A stretch of DNA of 22,460 nucleotides. It comes from Rhodospirillaceae bacterium (GTDB taxonomy: Bacteria; Pseudomonadota; Alphaproteobacteria; GCA-2731375). Position numbers and translations under genes: made by a program. Position 1 is the first letter of the stretch; each line of letters starts with the position of its first letter. The stretch lies in assembly GCA_018701215.1 (NCBI GenBank), contig JABIWH010000034.1:1-22460 (forward strand), written 5' to 3'. Below are positions 6,075 to 13,704 of the stretch, piece after piece. The notes beneath the pieces were generated by a model, which made no database searches, had not been told where the DNA came from, and saw nothing but the letters and a program-made list of their open reading frames with translations.

Positions 6075-7432
6075 TCCGCCGTCTATGGCCGGCATCCATG
6101 GCCGGGCGGGTGGCCATGGTCCTGGTTGCGGGCCTGCTGGTGCTCCTGATCACCGGAGCAGTCTTCTATTTGCACGACCGGAGCGAACGGACCATAGGCT
6201 TGTTCGCCAAGACAATAGCCGTGCAGGTCGCCGCCATGGCTGACTTGATGGACCGGACACCGCCAAATCATCGGGATCAGGTCCTGACCGCCCTGGGCGG
6301 GCCTCAAATGCGTGTCACTCTTTCGTCCCGCCCCCCAAGGCCGGGGGACAGGAACTGGAAGCGCGCGGACGATATGCCGGGACCTATCCGTCCCCACCTC
6401 GATGTTCTGAAGGACCGGGTCTTTTTCGTCCGCCTGTTGCGGCCATGGGATGAAGAAAATGGCGGTGACCGCCATTTCAGCGATCGACGGCGGCACCGTA
6501 TGGTCATCGCCGTCGGCCTAAAGGATGGCCAGTGGTTACGGGTAAATCTCCACCCGGGCCGCCCGCCCTGGCGTGGCGGCGTCGGCGCCCTGGGTTGGGT
6601 GATCCTGACGGTGGTTCTGGTCTTGCTTGCCGCCGTCTGGGCGGCCCACCGCATGACCCGGCCCCTGCGCCAGTTGACCCAGGCCGCCGATCAGTTTGGC
6701 GTGGACGTACGCGCGCCACCCATGCCCGAACAAGGTTCCCGCGAATTACGCCGGGCCGCCCGCGCCTTCAATCGCATGCAGGCGCGCCTGCGTCGTTTCG
6801 TGGACGACCGCACGCTGATGCTGGCCGCGATCTCCCACGATCTGCGCACCGTCCTAACCCGCCTGCGCCTGCGGGCGGAGTTTATTGAAGATGGGGAGCA
6901 ACAGGGCAAAGCCATCGCGGATATCGACGAAATGCAGGCCATGCTGGATGAAACGCTTTCGTTCGCACGTGACGATACCAGAGATGAAAAGCCCATTCGG
7001 ACCGATTTGTCAGCTTTGCTGCAAAGTCTGTGCGACGGGGTTCTGGATATGGGCGGCGTGGCGGATTTTGCTGGCCCCCAGCAGGTGACGATCCAGGGCC
7101 GCCCAGTCGCTCTGCGCCGCGCCTTTGGCAACCTGATCGACAACGCAATCCGCTACGGCGGACAGGCGGCGGTTCAGCTATCGCGCAAACAAGGTGAAGC
7201 CGTAGTGGAGTTTCTGGACAACGGGCCCGGCATACCGGAGGAAATGCGGGAGAAGGTCTTTCGGCCATTCTTCCGTCTGGAAAATTCCCGCAGCCGTGAA
7301 ACAGGCGGTACCGGCCTGGGCCTGGCCAGCGCCCGCGCGGTGATCCATCGCCACGGCGGCGATATTTCTCTTCACGACGGCAAGAACGGCGGCCTGCTGG
7401 TGCGTGTGAGTTTGCCCCTGGAGGCGAGCTAG
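6071..7432 (+). CDS. EnvZ-like sensor histidine kinase
   Basis: This 453-residue inner-membrane kinase is the partner of the preceding regulator. One transmembrane segment lies at about 12-34 and another at about 172-192, enclosing a periplasmic region of about 135 residues rich in Arg, Pro and Asp. A HAMP domain follows (TRPLRQLTQAADQFG, from 196), then the dimerisation helix with phosphoacceptor H256 in AAISHDLRTVLTRLRLRAEF. The ATPase domain has N box GNLIDNAIRYG (353-363), G1 DNGPGIP (383-389), F box FRPFFRLE and G2 GGTGLGLASA (412-421). EnvZ-type kinases normally read HDLRTPLTRL; here the conserved proline is V261. The start ATG overlaps the regulator's TGA. The gene's TAG stop shares four bases with the stop of the convergent oxidase gene. 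Confidence 0.93.
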   Translation: MIRRLWPASMAGRVAMVLVAGLLVLLITGAVFYLHDRSERTIGLFAKTIAVQVAAMADLMDRTPPNHRDQVLTALGGPQMRVTLSSRPPRPGDRNWKRADDMPGPIRPHLDVLKDRVFFVRLLRPWDEENGGDRHFSDRRRHRMVIAVGLKDGQWLRVNLHPGRPPWRGGVGALGWVILTVVLVLLAAVWAAHRMTRPLRQLTQAADQFGVDVRAPPMPEQGSRELRRAARAFNRMQARLRRFVDDRTLMLAAISHDLRTVLTRLRLRAEFIEDGEQQGKAIADIDEMQAMLDETLSFARDDTRDEKPIRTDLSALLQSLCDGVLDMGGVADFAGPQQVTIQGRPVALRRAFGNLIDNAIRYGGQAAVQLSRKQGEAVVEFLDNGPGIPEEMREKVFRPFFRLENSRSRETGGTGLGLASARAVIHRHGGDISLHDGKNGGLLVRVSLPLEAS

Positions 7433-8712
7433 TCCCTGGTATCCCGCCAGCGGAAATACCAACTCAAGGTCCGGGCCAGGGGCACCACCAGATCATGCAT
7501 CGGCAAGGGCTTCAGGGGCACGGCCGGCAAGGCCAGCTCACTGGCCGGCGTGCCCAGGGCGCGTTGCGCCAGCATCCGGCCCACCGCCGTGCCCAGTGCG
7601 ATGCCCCGGCCGCTATAGCCCAGGGCGGCGATCATGCCGCCGGCCAGTTCGTGATAGCGGGGCAGACGTTCGGGCGTCATGGCGATGATGCCTTCCCAGA
7701 AATATTCGATTTGTGGCTGTTCGATCTGCGGAAAAGCAATGTTCAAACGCTGAATGGTCGAGGCGGTCATCCGCCCCCTTGCGCCAGCGGTAAATACCGG
7801 CGCGGAGGTCGTGACGATGCGGCCATCGCGGTCCTTGCGGAACGCCCATAGCGCCTGCCGCGTATCCGACAGGCCATGATTGCCGGGCAAAACAGACTTG
7901 GCCACATTGTCGCTCAATGGCGCGGTCGCCAGGTGCGAGGACCGCAGGGGCACGATGGTCTGGCGCAGGCCGGGAAACAGATTGCCGGTATAGCCATTGG
8001 TCGCCAGGATAACCTTGTCCGTGCGCAGCACGCCGTTGGGCAGCTTCACCCGCCATTGGCTGCCGTCCCGGTCTATTGCCTGCACCGGGCTGTCACCATG
8101 AATCGCTGCACCCGCCGCCATTGCGGCGCGGGCCAGGCCACGAGAATAGCCAAGGGGTTGGATATGGCCGCCTGAGCGGTGCATCCAGCCGCCGTGATAA
8201 ATCGGGCTGCCGGTCAGCTCGGCCGCGCGGGCGGCGTCATACATTTCCACCGGCGCGCCACGCGCGGCCCATTGGTCATGTTTGATCTCGACGCCTTTCA
8301 TGCGAGATGCGCGATGGGCCGGTTGCAGCCAGCCCTCTTGTGCGGCATCGCAGTCGATCTTGTGCTTGCGGATCAGATCAAATACCAGATCGGCGGAACC
8401 GCCGACCATCTGGTTCAGACGCTCGCCCCGTTCGGGGCCGAATTCAGCCACGGCGTCGTCGGGATTATGCTTGGAATAGGCTGGAATGACCTGGCCGTTG
8501 TTGCGGCCCGAGGCGCCGAAGCCCGGCTGTTCGGCCTCCACCAGAACCACATCGGCGCCACCCTCGGCCAAATGCAGGGCGGCGGACAAACCGGTAAAAC
8601 CGGCACCAACCACCACCACATCCGCCGTCCGCTCGCCCTGCAAGGCGGGGCATTCAGGCGCGGGCGCGGCGGTATGTGTCCATAGATTGGATTTAGGATC
8701 GGCGGGATGCAT
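7429..8712 (-). CDS. FAD-dependent oxidoreductase (DAO family, PuuB/OrdL-like)
   Basis: This 427-residue flavoprotein belongs to the D-amino-acid oxidase fold family. The dinucleotide motif VVVGAGFTGLSAALHLAEGG (33-52) ends in a sheet with E59. FGASGRNNGQV (65-75) is the hallmark of gamma-glutamylputrescine oxidase-like and sarcosine oxidase-like members. Further signatures are GGHIQPLGYSRGLARAA in the middle and the C-terminal flavin contact ALGYSGRGIALGT. The substrate is probably a secondary or primary amine or amino acid; it cannot be told from sequence. AAGGA lies 9 nt before ATG 8712. It is the last gene of the VOC-ytoQ-CDP-alcohol transferase operon, 20 bp behind its predecessor. There is no terminator before the convergent kinase gene, since the two stops share CTAG, so transcription from one probably runs into the other. 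Confidence 0.9.
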   Translation of the reverse strand: MHPADPKSNLWTHTAAPAPECPALQGERTADVVVVGAGFTGLSAALHLAEGGADVVLVEAEQPGFGASGRNNGQVIPAYSKHNPDDAVAEFGPERGERLNQMVGGSADLVFDLIRKHKIDCDAAQEGWLQPAHRASRMKGVEIKHDQWAARGAPVEMYDAARAAELTGSPIYHGGWMHRSGGHIQPLGYSRGLARAAMAAGAAIHGDSPVQAIDRDGSQWRVKLPNGVLRTDKVILATNGYTGNLFPGLRQTIVPLRSSHLATAPLSDNVAKSVLPGNHGLSDTRQALWAFRKDRDGRIVTTSAPVFTAGARGRMTASTIQRLNIAFPQIEQPQIEYFWEGIIAMTPERLPRYHELAGGMIAALGYSGRGIALGTAVGRMLAQRALGTPASELALPAVPLKPLPMHDLVVPLARTLSWYFRWRDTRD

Positions 8713-8732
8713 GAAAAATAATCCTTATACGG

Positions 8733-9578
8733 TTACTCCAGGCCGGGACTGCCGGCCTGTCCGGGATCGGCGCCCTTGGCGTGCTTGCTCTTACGTCTAC
8801 GGGATAAAGTGCGATAGGACAGATACAGCAGGCCCAGCAAGCCAAGGCCGCCCAAGGTGCCCTGTAACAACAAGATGCTCCAAAAATACCAATTTAGCCC
8901 CACGCCCGGCAATAATAGCAGCAGCGGCGCGACGAAGAAGCCATTGGTCATGACCCGGTCATTGAGGTTTTCCAAGCTGCTCAGGAGTTTGCCGGTGCGA
9001 TAGCTGGCCGGGCCGCTCTGCCCCACCATCCACAATTTAAAATATTGCAAACGATTTGAGATCAGGTCGTTGTACGTAAAAATTGCCGTCGCCACGCCGC
9101 CCGCGATCAAGGGCCAGTCCAGGCCGGTATCGCGCCACAAACCGATGCCCGCCGCCAAGGGTGCCGCCGTGTAATAGAAGCGATCGGCGACACCGTCGTA
9201 AAACTTGCCCCAGTACGACGCGCTGTCACCCAGGCGGGCCAGATTGCCGTCCAGGCAGTCGCCGATGAAACAGAGATAATACAGTACCGCAACCAGCCAG
9301 ACCAAACCGGGCGGCACGGTGATCAATAACAACATCGCCAGCAGCGCCAGACCCAAGCGCAGGGTCGTCATCTGGTTCGCCGTCCAACCGCGGTTATAGA
9401 AGAACGGCGTCAGGGCGTTGCCGATGGGCCGGCCAATATGGCGCACGATGGCCATATTGCGGACCTCGTTGTTGAACGAGGCCTCCACCTCCCGCCGCGT
9501 GATGCGCGGGCGGCCATTCGGAGCATGGTCGTTGGCCGCCACCTCAGGCAGAGGCGGCCAGGCGGCCGTCGATGACAT
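8733..9578 (-). CDS. CDP-alcohol phosphatidyltransferase family membrane protein
   Basis: This family transfers a phosphatidyl group from a CDP-linked donor to an alcohol, making phospholipids in the inner membrane. The full catalytic signature D-x2-D-G-x2-A-R-x8-G-x3-D-x3-D is present: D107, D110, G111, A114, R115, G124, D128 and D132. Several hydrophobic segments flank it (about 73-104, 135-165, and two long ones toward the C-terminus), ending in a basic tail RRRKSKHAKG. The 281-residue length includes a polar 50-residue leader. I cannot name the acceptor alcohol; phosphatidylglycerophosphate, phosphatidylserine and ether-lipid type enzymes share this motif. ATG 9578 overlaps ytoQ by 35 bp with only a poor ribosome site, so translation probably depends on coupling. 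A later start is possible. Confidence 0.88.
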   Translation of the reverse strand: MSSTAAWPPLPEVAANDHAPNGRPRITRREVEASFNNEVRNMAIVRHIGRPIGNALTPFFYNRGWTANQMTTLRLGLALLAMLLLITVPPGLVWLVAVLYYLCFIGDCLDGNLARLGDSASYWGKFYDGVADRFYYTAAPLAAGIGLWRDTGLDWPLIAGGVATAIFTYNDLISNRLQYFKLWMVGQSGPASYRTGKLLSSLENLNDRVMTNGFFVAPLLLLLPGVGLNWYFWSILLLQGTLGGLGLLGLLYLSYRTLSRRRKSKHAKGADPGQAGSPGLE

Positions 9579-10020
9579 AGGCCAGGATTTGCACTACTTG
9601 CTCCGGCGTTTCCGCCGTCGCCAGGGCCGCGCCGTCCACTTCCTTGAGGGCATGGCGCAGGGCCGGGTCATGCAGGGTAATGATGGAGGTGCCCAGCGCG
9701 GCGGCATAGCCGGCATCGAAGGCGGCATTCCACTGTTTGTACTTGTCGCCAAAGCGAACGACCACGATATCGGCCCGCTCGATCAGGGTGCGGGTACGTA
9801 TGGCGTTCATCCTCGCACCCTTGTGATCATGCCAAAAAGCCTGATCTTCGCCGCCCAGGATGGCGACACCGCAATCATCGGAAGAGGCATGATCGGTCAC
9901 CGGGGAACTGAAATCGATCTCCAGGCCTGCCTTAGCCGCACCCGCGACAATCCGCTCCCGCCAATCACTATGGATTTCTCCCGATAGATAGACGTCCCAG
10001 CTTTGTCCACTCGTCGTCAT
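9544..10020 (-). CDS. ytoQ: YtoQ family protein
   Basis: This 158-residue cytosolic protein matches the Bacillus YtoQ family, which has no established function. Diagnostic stretches are WDVYLSGEIHSDWRERI (8-24), the FSSPVTDHASSDD segment (37-49) and GDKYKQWNAAFDAGYAAALG (91-110). The layout, an N-terminal beta strand, a sugar-phosphate-like loop and a conserved acidic/Asn helix, recalls nucleoside 2-deoxyribosyltransferase-like folds; that is inference. ATG 10020 is chosen because TTGGAGA lies 5-6 nt upstream, whereas the TTG four codons earlier overlaps that site. It lies 24 bp after the VOC gene and overlaps the CDP-alcohol transferase gene by 35 bp, so all are likely one transcript. Confidence 0.9.
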   Translation of the reverse strand: MTTSGQSWDVYLSGEIHSDWRERIVAGAAKAGLEIDFSSPVTDHASSDDCGVAILGGEDQAFWHDHKGARMNAIRTRTLIERADIVVVRFGDKYKQWNAAFDAGYAAALGTSIITLHDPALRHALKEVDGAALATAETPEQVVQILAYVIDGRLAASA

Positions 10021-10044
10021 CTTGTTCTCCAATTCAATTGTTCC

Positions 10045-10728
10045 CTATTGCTCAAGGGTGCCGGTCAGCTGAGCGCGTTGCGAGACTTCCAGCCAGTTGC
10101 CGTCCGGGTCGCGCACGAAGGAATACCGCGTTGTGCTGCCGATGGTACGCGGTGCCGCGCCTTCCCGGCCGCCGCGCGCCAGAATACCCGCATGTTCCGC
10201 GTCACATTTGTGGATCTGCACCGTTGTGTAGCGATAGCCAGGTGCGTTCTTATCATCCGGCGTCGGTTTTACACTGTCATCCTGTTTCAAGAACAACACG
10301 GTATCGCCGGCGATCACCGTATCATTGTCGCCAGCCTGGAATTGCAAGGCATAGACCCAATAGGCCTTGGCGGCGGCCAGATCACTGACCGCGATCTCGA
10401 TACCGATGCCAAGCACGCCCTTGTGGCCCATGGGCACCAGATCCACGGCGTTGCCGTCGGGATCGCTCAGGCTTTGCACTTCCGTCAGGTCCGGCTTGGC
10501 GATCAGCAAGCGGCGATAGCCCGATGGCGCCAGGTCCGGCAAGGGATCGCGTGCATGGTTGATTTTCAGGATCGAGCCGTTCATGTGGTGGCGCAGCTGA
10601 TGCACGCCGCCGCCCAGCTTGCCCACATGGTCGAACTCCAAGCCGATCTCGACCTGCCAGAACGCCAATTGTTCCTCGCGCTGGTTGGTATAGAGGCCGA
10701 TATCAATATGCTGTTTCGCCAAATCCAC
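10045..10728 (-). CDS. Two-domain VOC (glyoxalase/dioxygenase superfamily) protein
   Basis: About 227 residues form two vicinal-oxygen-chelate modules. The first runs from QHIDIGLYTNQREEQLAFW to SDPDGNAVDLVPMG (His and acidic residues at the expected metal positions). The second runs from GIGIEIAVSDLAAAKAYW to VRDPDGNWLEVSQR. Such proteins include glyoxalases, extradiol dioxygenases and antibiotic-binding proteins; the substrate is unknown. The start is taken as GTG 10728 (MDLAKQHIDIG), because AGGGAG lies 9 nt upstream. Reading further upstream to an ATG at 10851 would add a non-homologous leader across the promoter region. It is the first gene of a four-gene operon and diverges from prfC. 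Confidence 0.82.
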   Translation of the reverse strand: MDLAKQHIDIGLYTNQREEQLAFWQVEIGLEFDHVGKLGGGVHQLRHHMNGSILKINHARDPLPDLAPSGYRRLLIAKPDLTEVQSLSDPDGNAVDLVPMGHKGVLGIGIEIAVSDLAAAKAYWVYALQFQAGDNDTVIAGDTVLFLKQDDSVKPTPDDKNAPGYRYTTVQIHKCDAEHAGILARGGREGAAPRTIGSTTRYSFVRDPDGNWLEVSQRAQLTGTLEQ

Positions 10729-10762
10729 TGTTCGAAACTCCCTAACTAAACGCCATGCGGCA

Positions 10763-10790
10763 CATATAGCAGAATTTGCCGCGCCACCAA
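10763..10790 (-). promoter_or_regulatory. Candidate promoter of the VOC-ytoQ operon
   Basis: On the minus strand TTGGTG (10785-10790) and TATATG (10763-10768) are 16 bp apart, placing a start near 10756, 28 bp before the GTG codon. The match to a sigma-70 promoter is moderate. Confidence 0.35.
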
Positions 10791-10817
10791 GGTGCCATCG
10801 AAGCAATTGAACCACCT

Positions 10818-10845
10818 TTGCCACGACCCCGATTGATGTTATACG
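10818..10845 (+). promoter_or_regulatory. Candidate sigma-70 promoter of prfC
   Basis: TTGCCA (10818-10823) and TATACG (10840-10845) are separated by 16 bp, predicting transcription from about 10852 and a 25-nt leader before ATG 10877. It lies back-to-back with the VOC operon promoter. Confidence 0.4.
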
Positions 10846-10876
10846 GCCCACGCAGCCAAATTCCCGGACCTAAACC

Positions 10877-12463
10877 ATGAATGAAATCGCCGCCCAAGTG
10901 GCGCACCGACGTACCTTTGCCATCATCGCCCATCCCGATGCCGGCAAGACGACCCTGACCGAAAAGCTGTTGCTGTTCGGCGGCGCCATTAATCTTGCCG
11001 GCGCGGTCAAGGCCAAGGGCGATACGCGCCGGGCTCATTCCGATTGGATGAAGGTCGAACGCGAACGCGGCATCTCCGTCGCCACCTCCGTCATGACCTT
11101 TGATTACGCGGGTTGCACCTTTAATTTGCTCGACACACCGGGCCATCAGGACTTCTCCGAAGATACCTATCGTACCCTGACCGCCGTCGACAGTGCCGTC
11201 ATGGTGCTGGACGCCGCCCGCGGTATTCAGGAGCAGACCCGCAAATTGTTCGAGGTCTGCCGCCTGCGTGATGTGCCCATCGTGACGTTCATTAACAAGA
11301 TGGACCGGGAAAGCCGGGAGCCGTTTGATCTGTTGGACGAAATCGAACAAAGCCTGGCCCTCGACGTGGTGCCGGCCAGTTGGCCCATCGGCATGGGACG
11401 CAGGTTTAAGGGCTGCTACGATTTGTTTTCGGATCGCCTTGTCTTGATGGACAAGTCGGAAAAAAACGTCATCAGCCAGGGCGAGGTTTGTAGCGGCCTG
11501 GATGATGCCAAGCTGGATCGTTTCCTGGGCGAGGACGCCGATACCCTGCGCGAAGAGGTCGAGATGGCCCAGGGCCTGTGCCCGGAATTTGATCCGCAAG
11601 CCTATCGCGAAGGCCATATGACGCCGGTCTATTTCGGCTCCGCTATCAACAATTTCGGGGTACGGGAATTGCTCGCAGGCCTGGCCAAGCTGGCGCCGCC
11701 GCCAGGGCCCCGCCCCTCCGCCACCCGTCCGGTGCAACCGGATGAGAAAAAAGTCTCCGGCTTCGTCTTCAAGATCCAGGCCAACATGGACCCGAAACAC
11801 CGCGACCGCATGGCCTTCATGCGGATCTGTTCGGGCCATTTCCGCAAGGGCATGAAACTGAAACATATCCGCAGCGGCAAGCAGATCAACATGCACAATC
11901 CAGTGCTGTTCCTGGCCCAGGATAGAGGCACGGCGGAGGATGCCTATGCCGGCGACATCATCGGCCTGCCCAACCACGGTAACCTGCACATCGGCGACGC
12001 CTTGAGCGAGGGCGAGGAGCTGACCTTCACCGGTATCCCTTCGTTCGCGCCCGAATTGATCCAACGGGTCGCCCCCGACGATCCCATGAAGGCCAAGCAT
12101 CTGGGCCGGGCCCTGCAACAACTGGCCGAGGAAGGCGCGGCCAGCGTCTTCAAGCCGCGCCTGGGCGCCAATTGGTACGTCGGCGTGGTCGGCGCCTTGC
12201 AGTTTGATGTCCTGGCCGACCGCATCGCCGCCGAGTACGAATTGCCGGTGCATTTCGAGGCGTCCAGTCTGTACACCGCACGCTGGGTGTTCTGCGATGA
12301 CGAAGCGACGCTAAAACGCTTCGCCGACAAGGAACGCGCGGTGGTGGCCGATGATCATGAAGGCGATCTGGTGCTCTTGGCCCGCAACGCCTGGCACCTG
12401 GACGATCTGGCCCGGGACTGGCCCGAGCTGACCTTTGCCGCCACCAAGGATCAGTCGATTTAG
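10877..12463 (+). CDS. prfC: Peptide chain release factor 3
   Basis: Release factor 3 is the GTPase that removes RF1 or RF2 from the ribosome after peptide release. The 528-residue length matches the family. GTPase motifs are G1 AHPDAGKTT (18-26), switch I region ERERGISVATSV (61-72) with the invariant Thr replaced by the RF3-type pattern, G3 DTPGHQDF (86-93) and G4 NKMD (140-143). Domain II starts near 300 (VSGFVFKIQANMDPKHRDR) and the C-terminal domain ends with a typical VGALQFDVL segment. ATG 10877 has little Shine-Dalgarno support, but MNEIAAQVAHRRTFAIIAHP is the standard N-terminus. It stands alone, divergent from the VOC operon and 17 bp from the convergent LLM gene. Confidence 0.98.
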   Translation: MNEIAAQVAHRRTFAIIAHPDAGKTTLTEKLLLFGGAINLAGAVKAKGDTRRAHSDWMKVERERGISVATSVMTFDYAGCTFNLLDTPGHQDFSEDTYRTLTAVDSAVMVLDAARGIQEQTRKLFEVCRLRDVPIVTFINKMDRESREPFDLLDEIEQSLALDVVPASWPIGMGRRFKGCYDLFSDRLVLMDKSEKNVISQGEVCSGLDDAKLDRFLGEDADTLREEVEMAQGLCPEFDPQAYREGHMTPVYFGSAINNFGVRELLAGLAKLAPPPGPRPSATRPVQPDEKKVSGFVFKIQANMDPKHRDRMAFMRICSGHFRKGMKLKHIRSGKQINMHNPVLFLAQDRGTAEDAYAGDIIGLPNHGNLHIGDALSEGEELTFTGIPSFAPELIQRVAPDDPMKAKHLGRALQQLAEEGAASVFKPRLGANWYVGVVGALQFDVLADRIAAEYELPVHFEASSLYTARWVFCDDEATLKRFADKERAVVADDHEGDLVLLARNAWHLDDLARDWPELTFAATKDQSI

Positions 12464-12480
12464 ATTCCCCTCAGCGCTAA

Positions 12481-13476
12481 TTAACCCGGCGCGCCGGCGT
12501 GGAGGATCGCCTCCATATCCGGCCAGGGGATACCTGGCGCTATACCCAGAACGTTAATATCGACCACGTCATCCCAGGGCAGCAATTCCGCCCGCACCTT
12601 TTCCGGTGTGCCGTAAACCGCCAGCTGATCCAGTAGGATCTGCGCCGCCGCCGGGATCTCCCCATGGCTTGGGCTTGGCTTGGGATTGGCCTGCAACACC
12701 ATATCAACCTCGGCGGCGTAACCTTGCGCGGAAACCGATTTGGCATAGACATCGCCCATGGCGCACAGATACCAGGCGAGATTATTCGCCGCCGTTTGCC
12801 GGCCATCGGCCTCGTTGGCATTGACGCAAACGTTGGGCCCCGCGATCACTGTTAAGGGCTGATCCAGATCTCCGGCGCTTTCCCGCACTGCCTGCAGCTC
12901 GGGAACCCAGCTTGCGAACCGGTCACGGGCAACATAGTAGGGAAACCAGCCGTCAGCCTGTTCAGCCGCGACGGTAACCGCGCGCGGCCCCATGGCGGCG
13001 ATATAAATTTGCAGTTCCGGTTGTGGTGCCTGACCAAGTTTCAGGGCGCGCGCATCAAGATCGTCGGGGACTTCCGAACGTTCGCCTTGCAATATCCGGC
13101 GCACCGCCTTTGTCGTCGCACCCAACTGCTTGGCGGGTTGCGCGAATTCTATCCCGTGGAAGCCCTCCACCAACGCCTTCGTGCTGGCACCAAGGCCAAG
13201 AATATAGCGGCCATCGCTGATCTCGGACAGGGTGGCTGCATTCATGGCGATGGCGCCGGGCGTCCGGCTCCATACGGATAGAATGCCCGACATCAGCTGA
13301 ATGCGCTCTGTCTGTAACGCGATCTCCGTCAGCACCAAGGTGGAATCGAGACCCCACCCCTCGGGCACCACGAATAGCTCGTAGCCCAGTCGATCCGCCA
13401 GTTCCGCCGCACGGACGATGACATCGCGGCGGGTTTCCATAGGCGTCAGTGAGATCCCTCGGCGGGGCGGTGTCAT
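12481..13476 (-). CDS. LLM-class flavin-dependent oxidoreductase
   Basis: This 331-residue protein has the bacterial luciferase-like (beta/alpha)8 fold. Signatures are the N-terminal AAELADRLGYELFVVPEGWGLD, TERIQLMSGILSVWSRTPGAIA, and LSEISDGRYILGLGAS (about 83-98), all typical of F420- or FMN-dependent members such as mer-like reductases and alkanal monooxygenases. PELQIYIAAMGPRAV and ADGWFPYY complete the cofactor cleft. The cofactor (F420 or FMN) and substrate cannot be told from sequence. ATG 13476 is preceded by GAGGAA at 6 nt. It is transcribed divergently from a second, different LLM gene 228 bp away and convergent with prfC. Confidence 0.9.
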   Translation of the reverse strand: MTPPRRGISLTPMETRRDVIVRAAELADRLGYELFVVPEGWGLDSTLVLTEIALQTERIQLMSGILSVWSRTPGAIAMNAATLSEISDGRYILGLGASTKALVEGFHGIEFAQPAKQLGATTKAVRRILQGERSEVPDDLDARALKLGQAPQPELQIYIAAMGPRAVTVAAEQADGWFPYYVARDRFASWVPELQAVRESAGDLDQPLTVIAGPNVCVNANEADGRQTAANNLAWYLCAMGDVYAKSVSAQGYAAEVDMVLQANPKPSPSHGEIPAAAQILLDQLAVYGTPEKVRAELLPWDDVVDINVLGIAPGIPWPDMEAILHAGAPG

Positions 13477-13704
13477 AACATATTCCTCAGGTCATCGCGA
13501 CGGGTACATGCGATGCCATTGGGGATCGACATTATGCGTCAGCGGCTAGGGTGGGTCGGCCCAGTCTACCCCAGGCATGCGGCAGATAACAGCCCATGCT
13601 TCAAAGACGAGCACGGCTGCGAGCATGGCGGCGGCCATGGCGGCGCTTGCCACATGGGCTGAACTCCCTGACAATGAGCCAAATAATGCTGAGGAGACGG
13701 CCAA

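Noticed and set aside
10742..12253. A 503-codon minus-strand frame opposite prfC
   Set aside because: prfC is unmistakable on the plus strand; the antisense frame has low-complexity, family-free sequence.
12486..12497. Perfect 12-bp palindrome CCGGCGCGCCGG
   Set aside because: It lies inside the end of the LLM coding region and simply reflects GC-rich codons.
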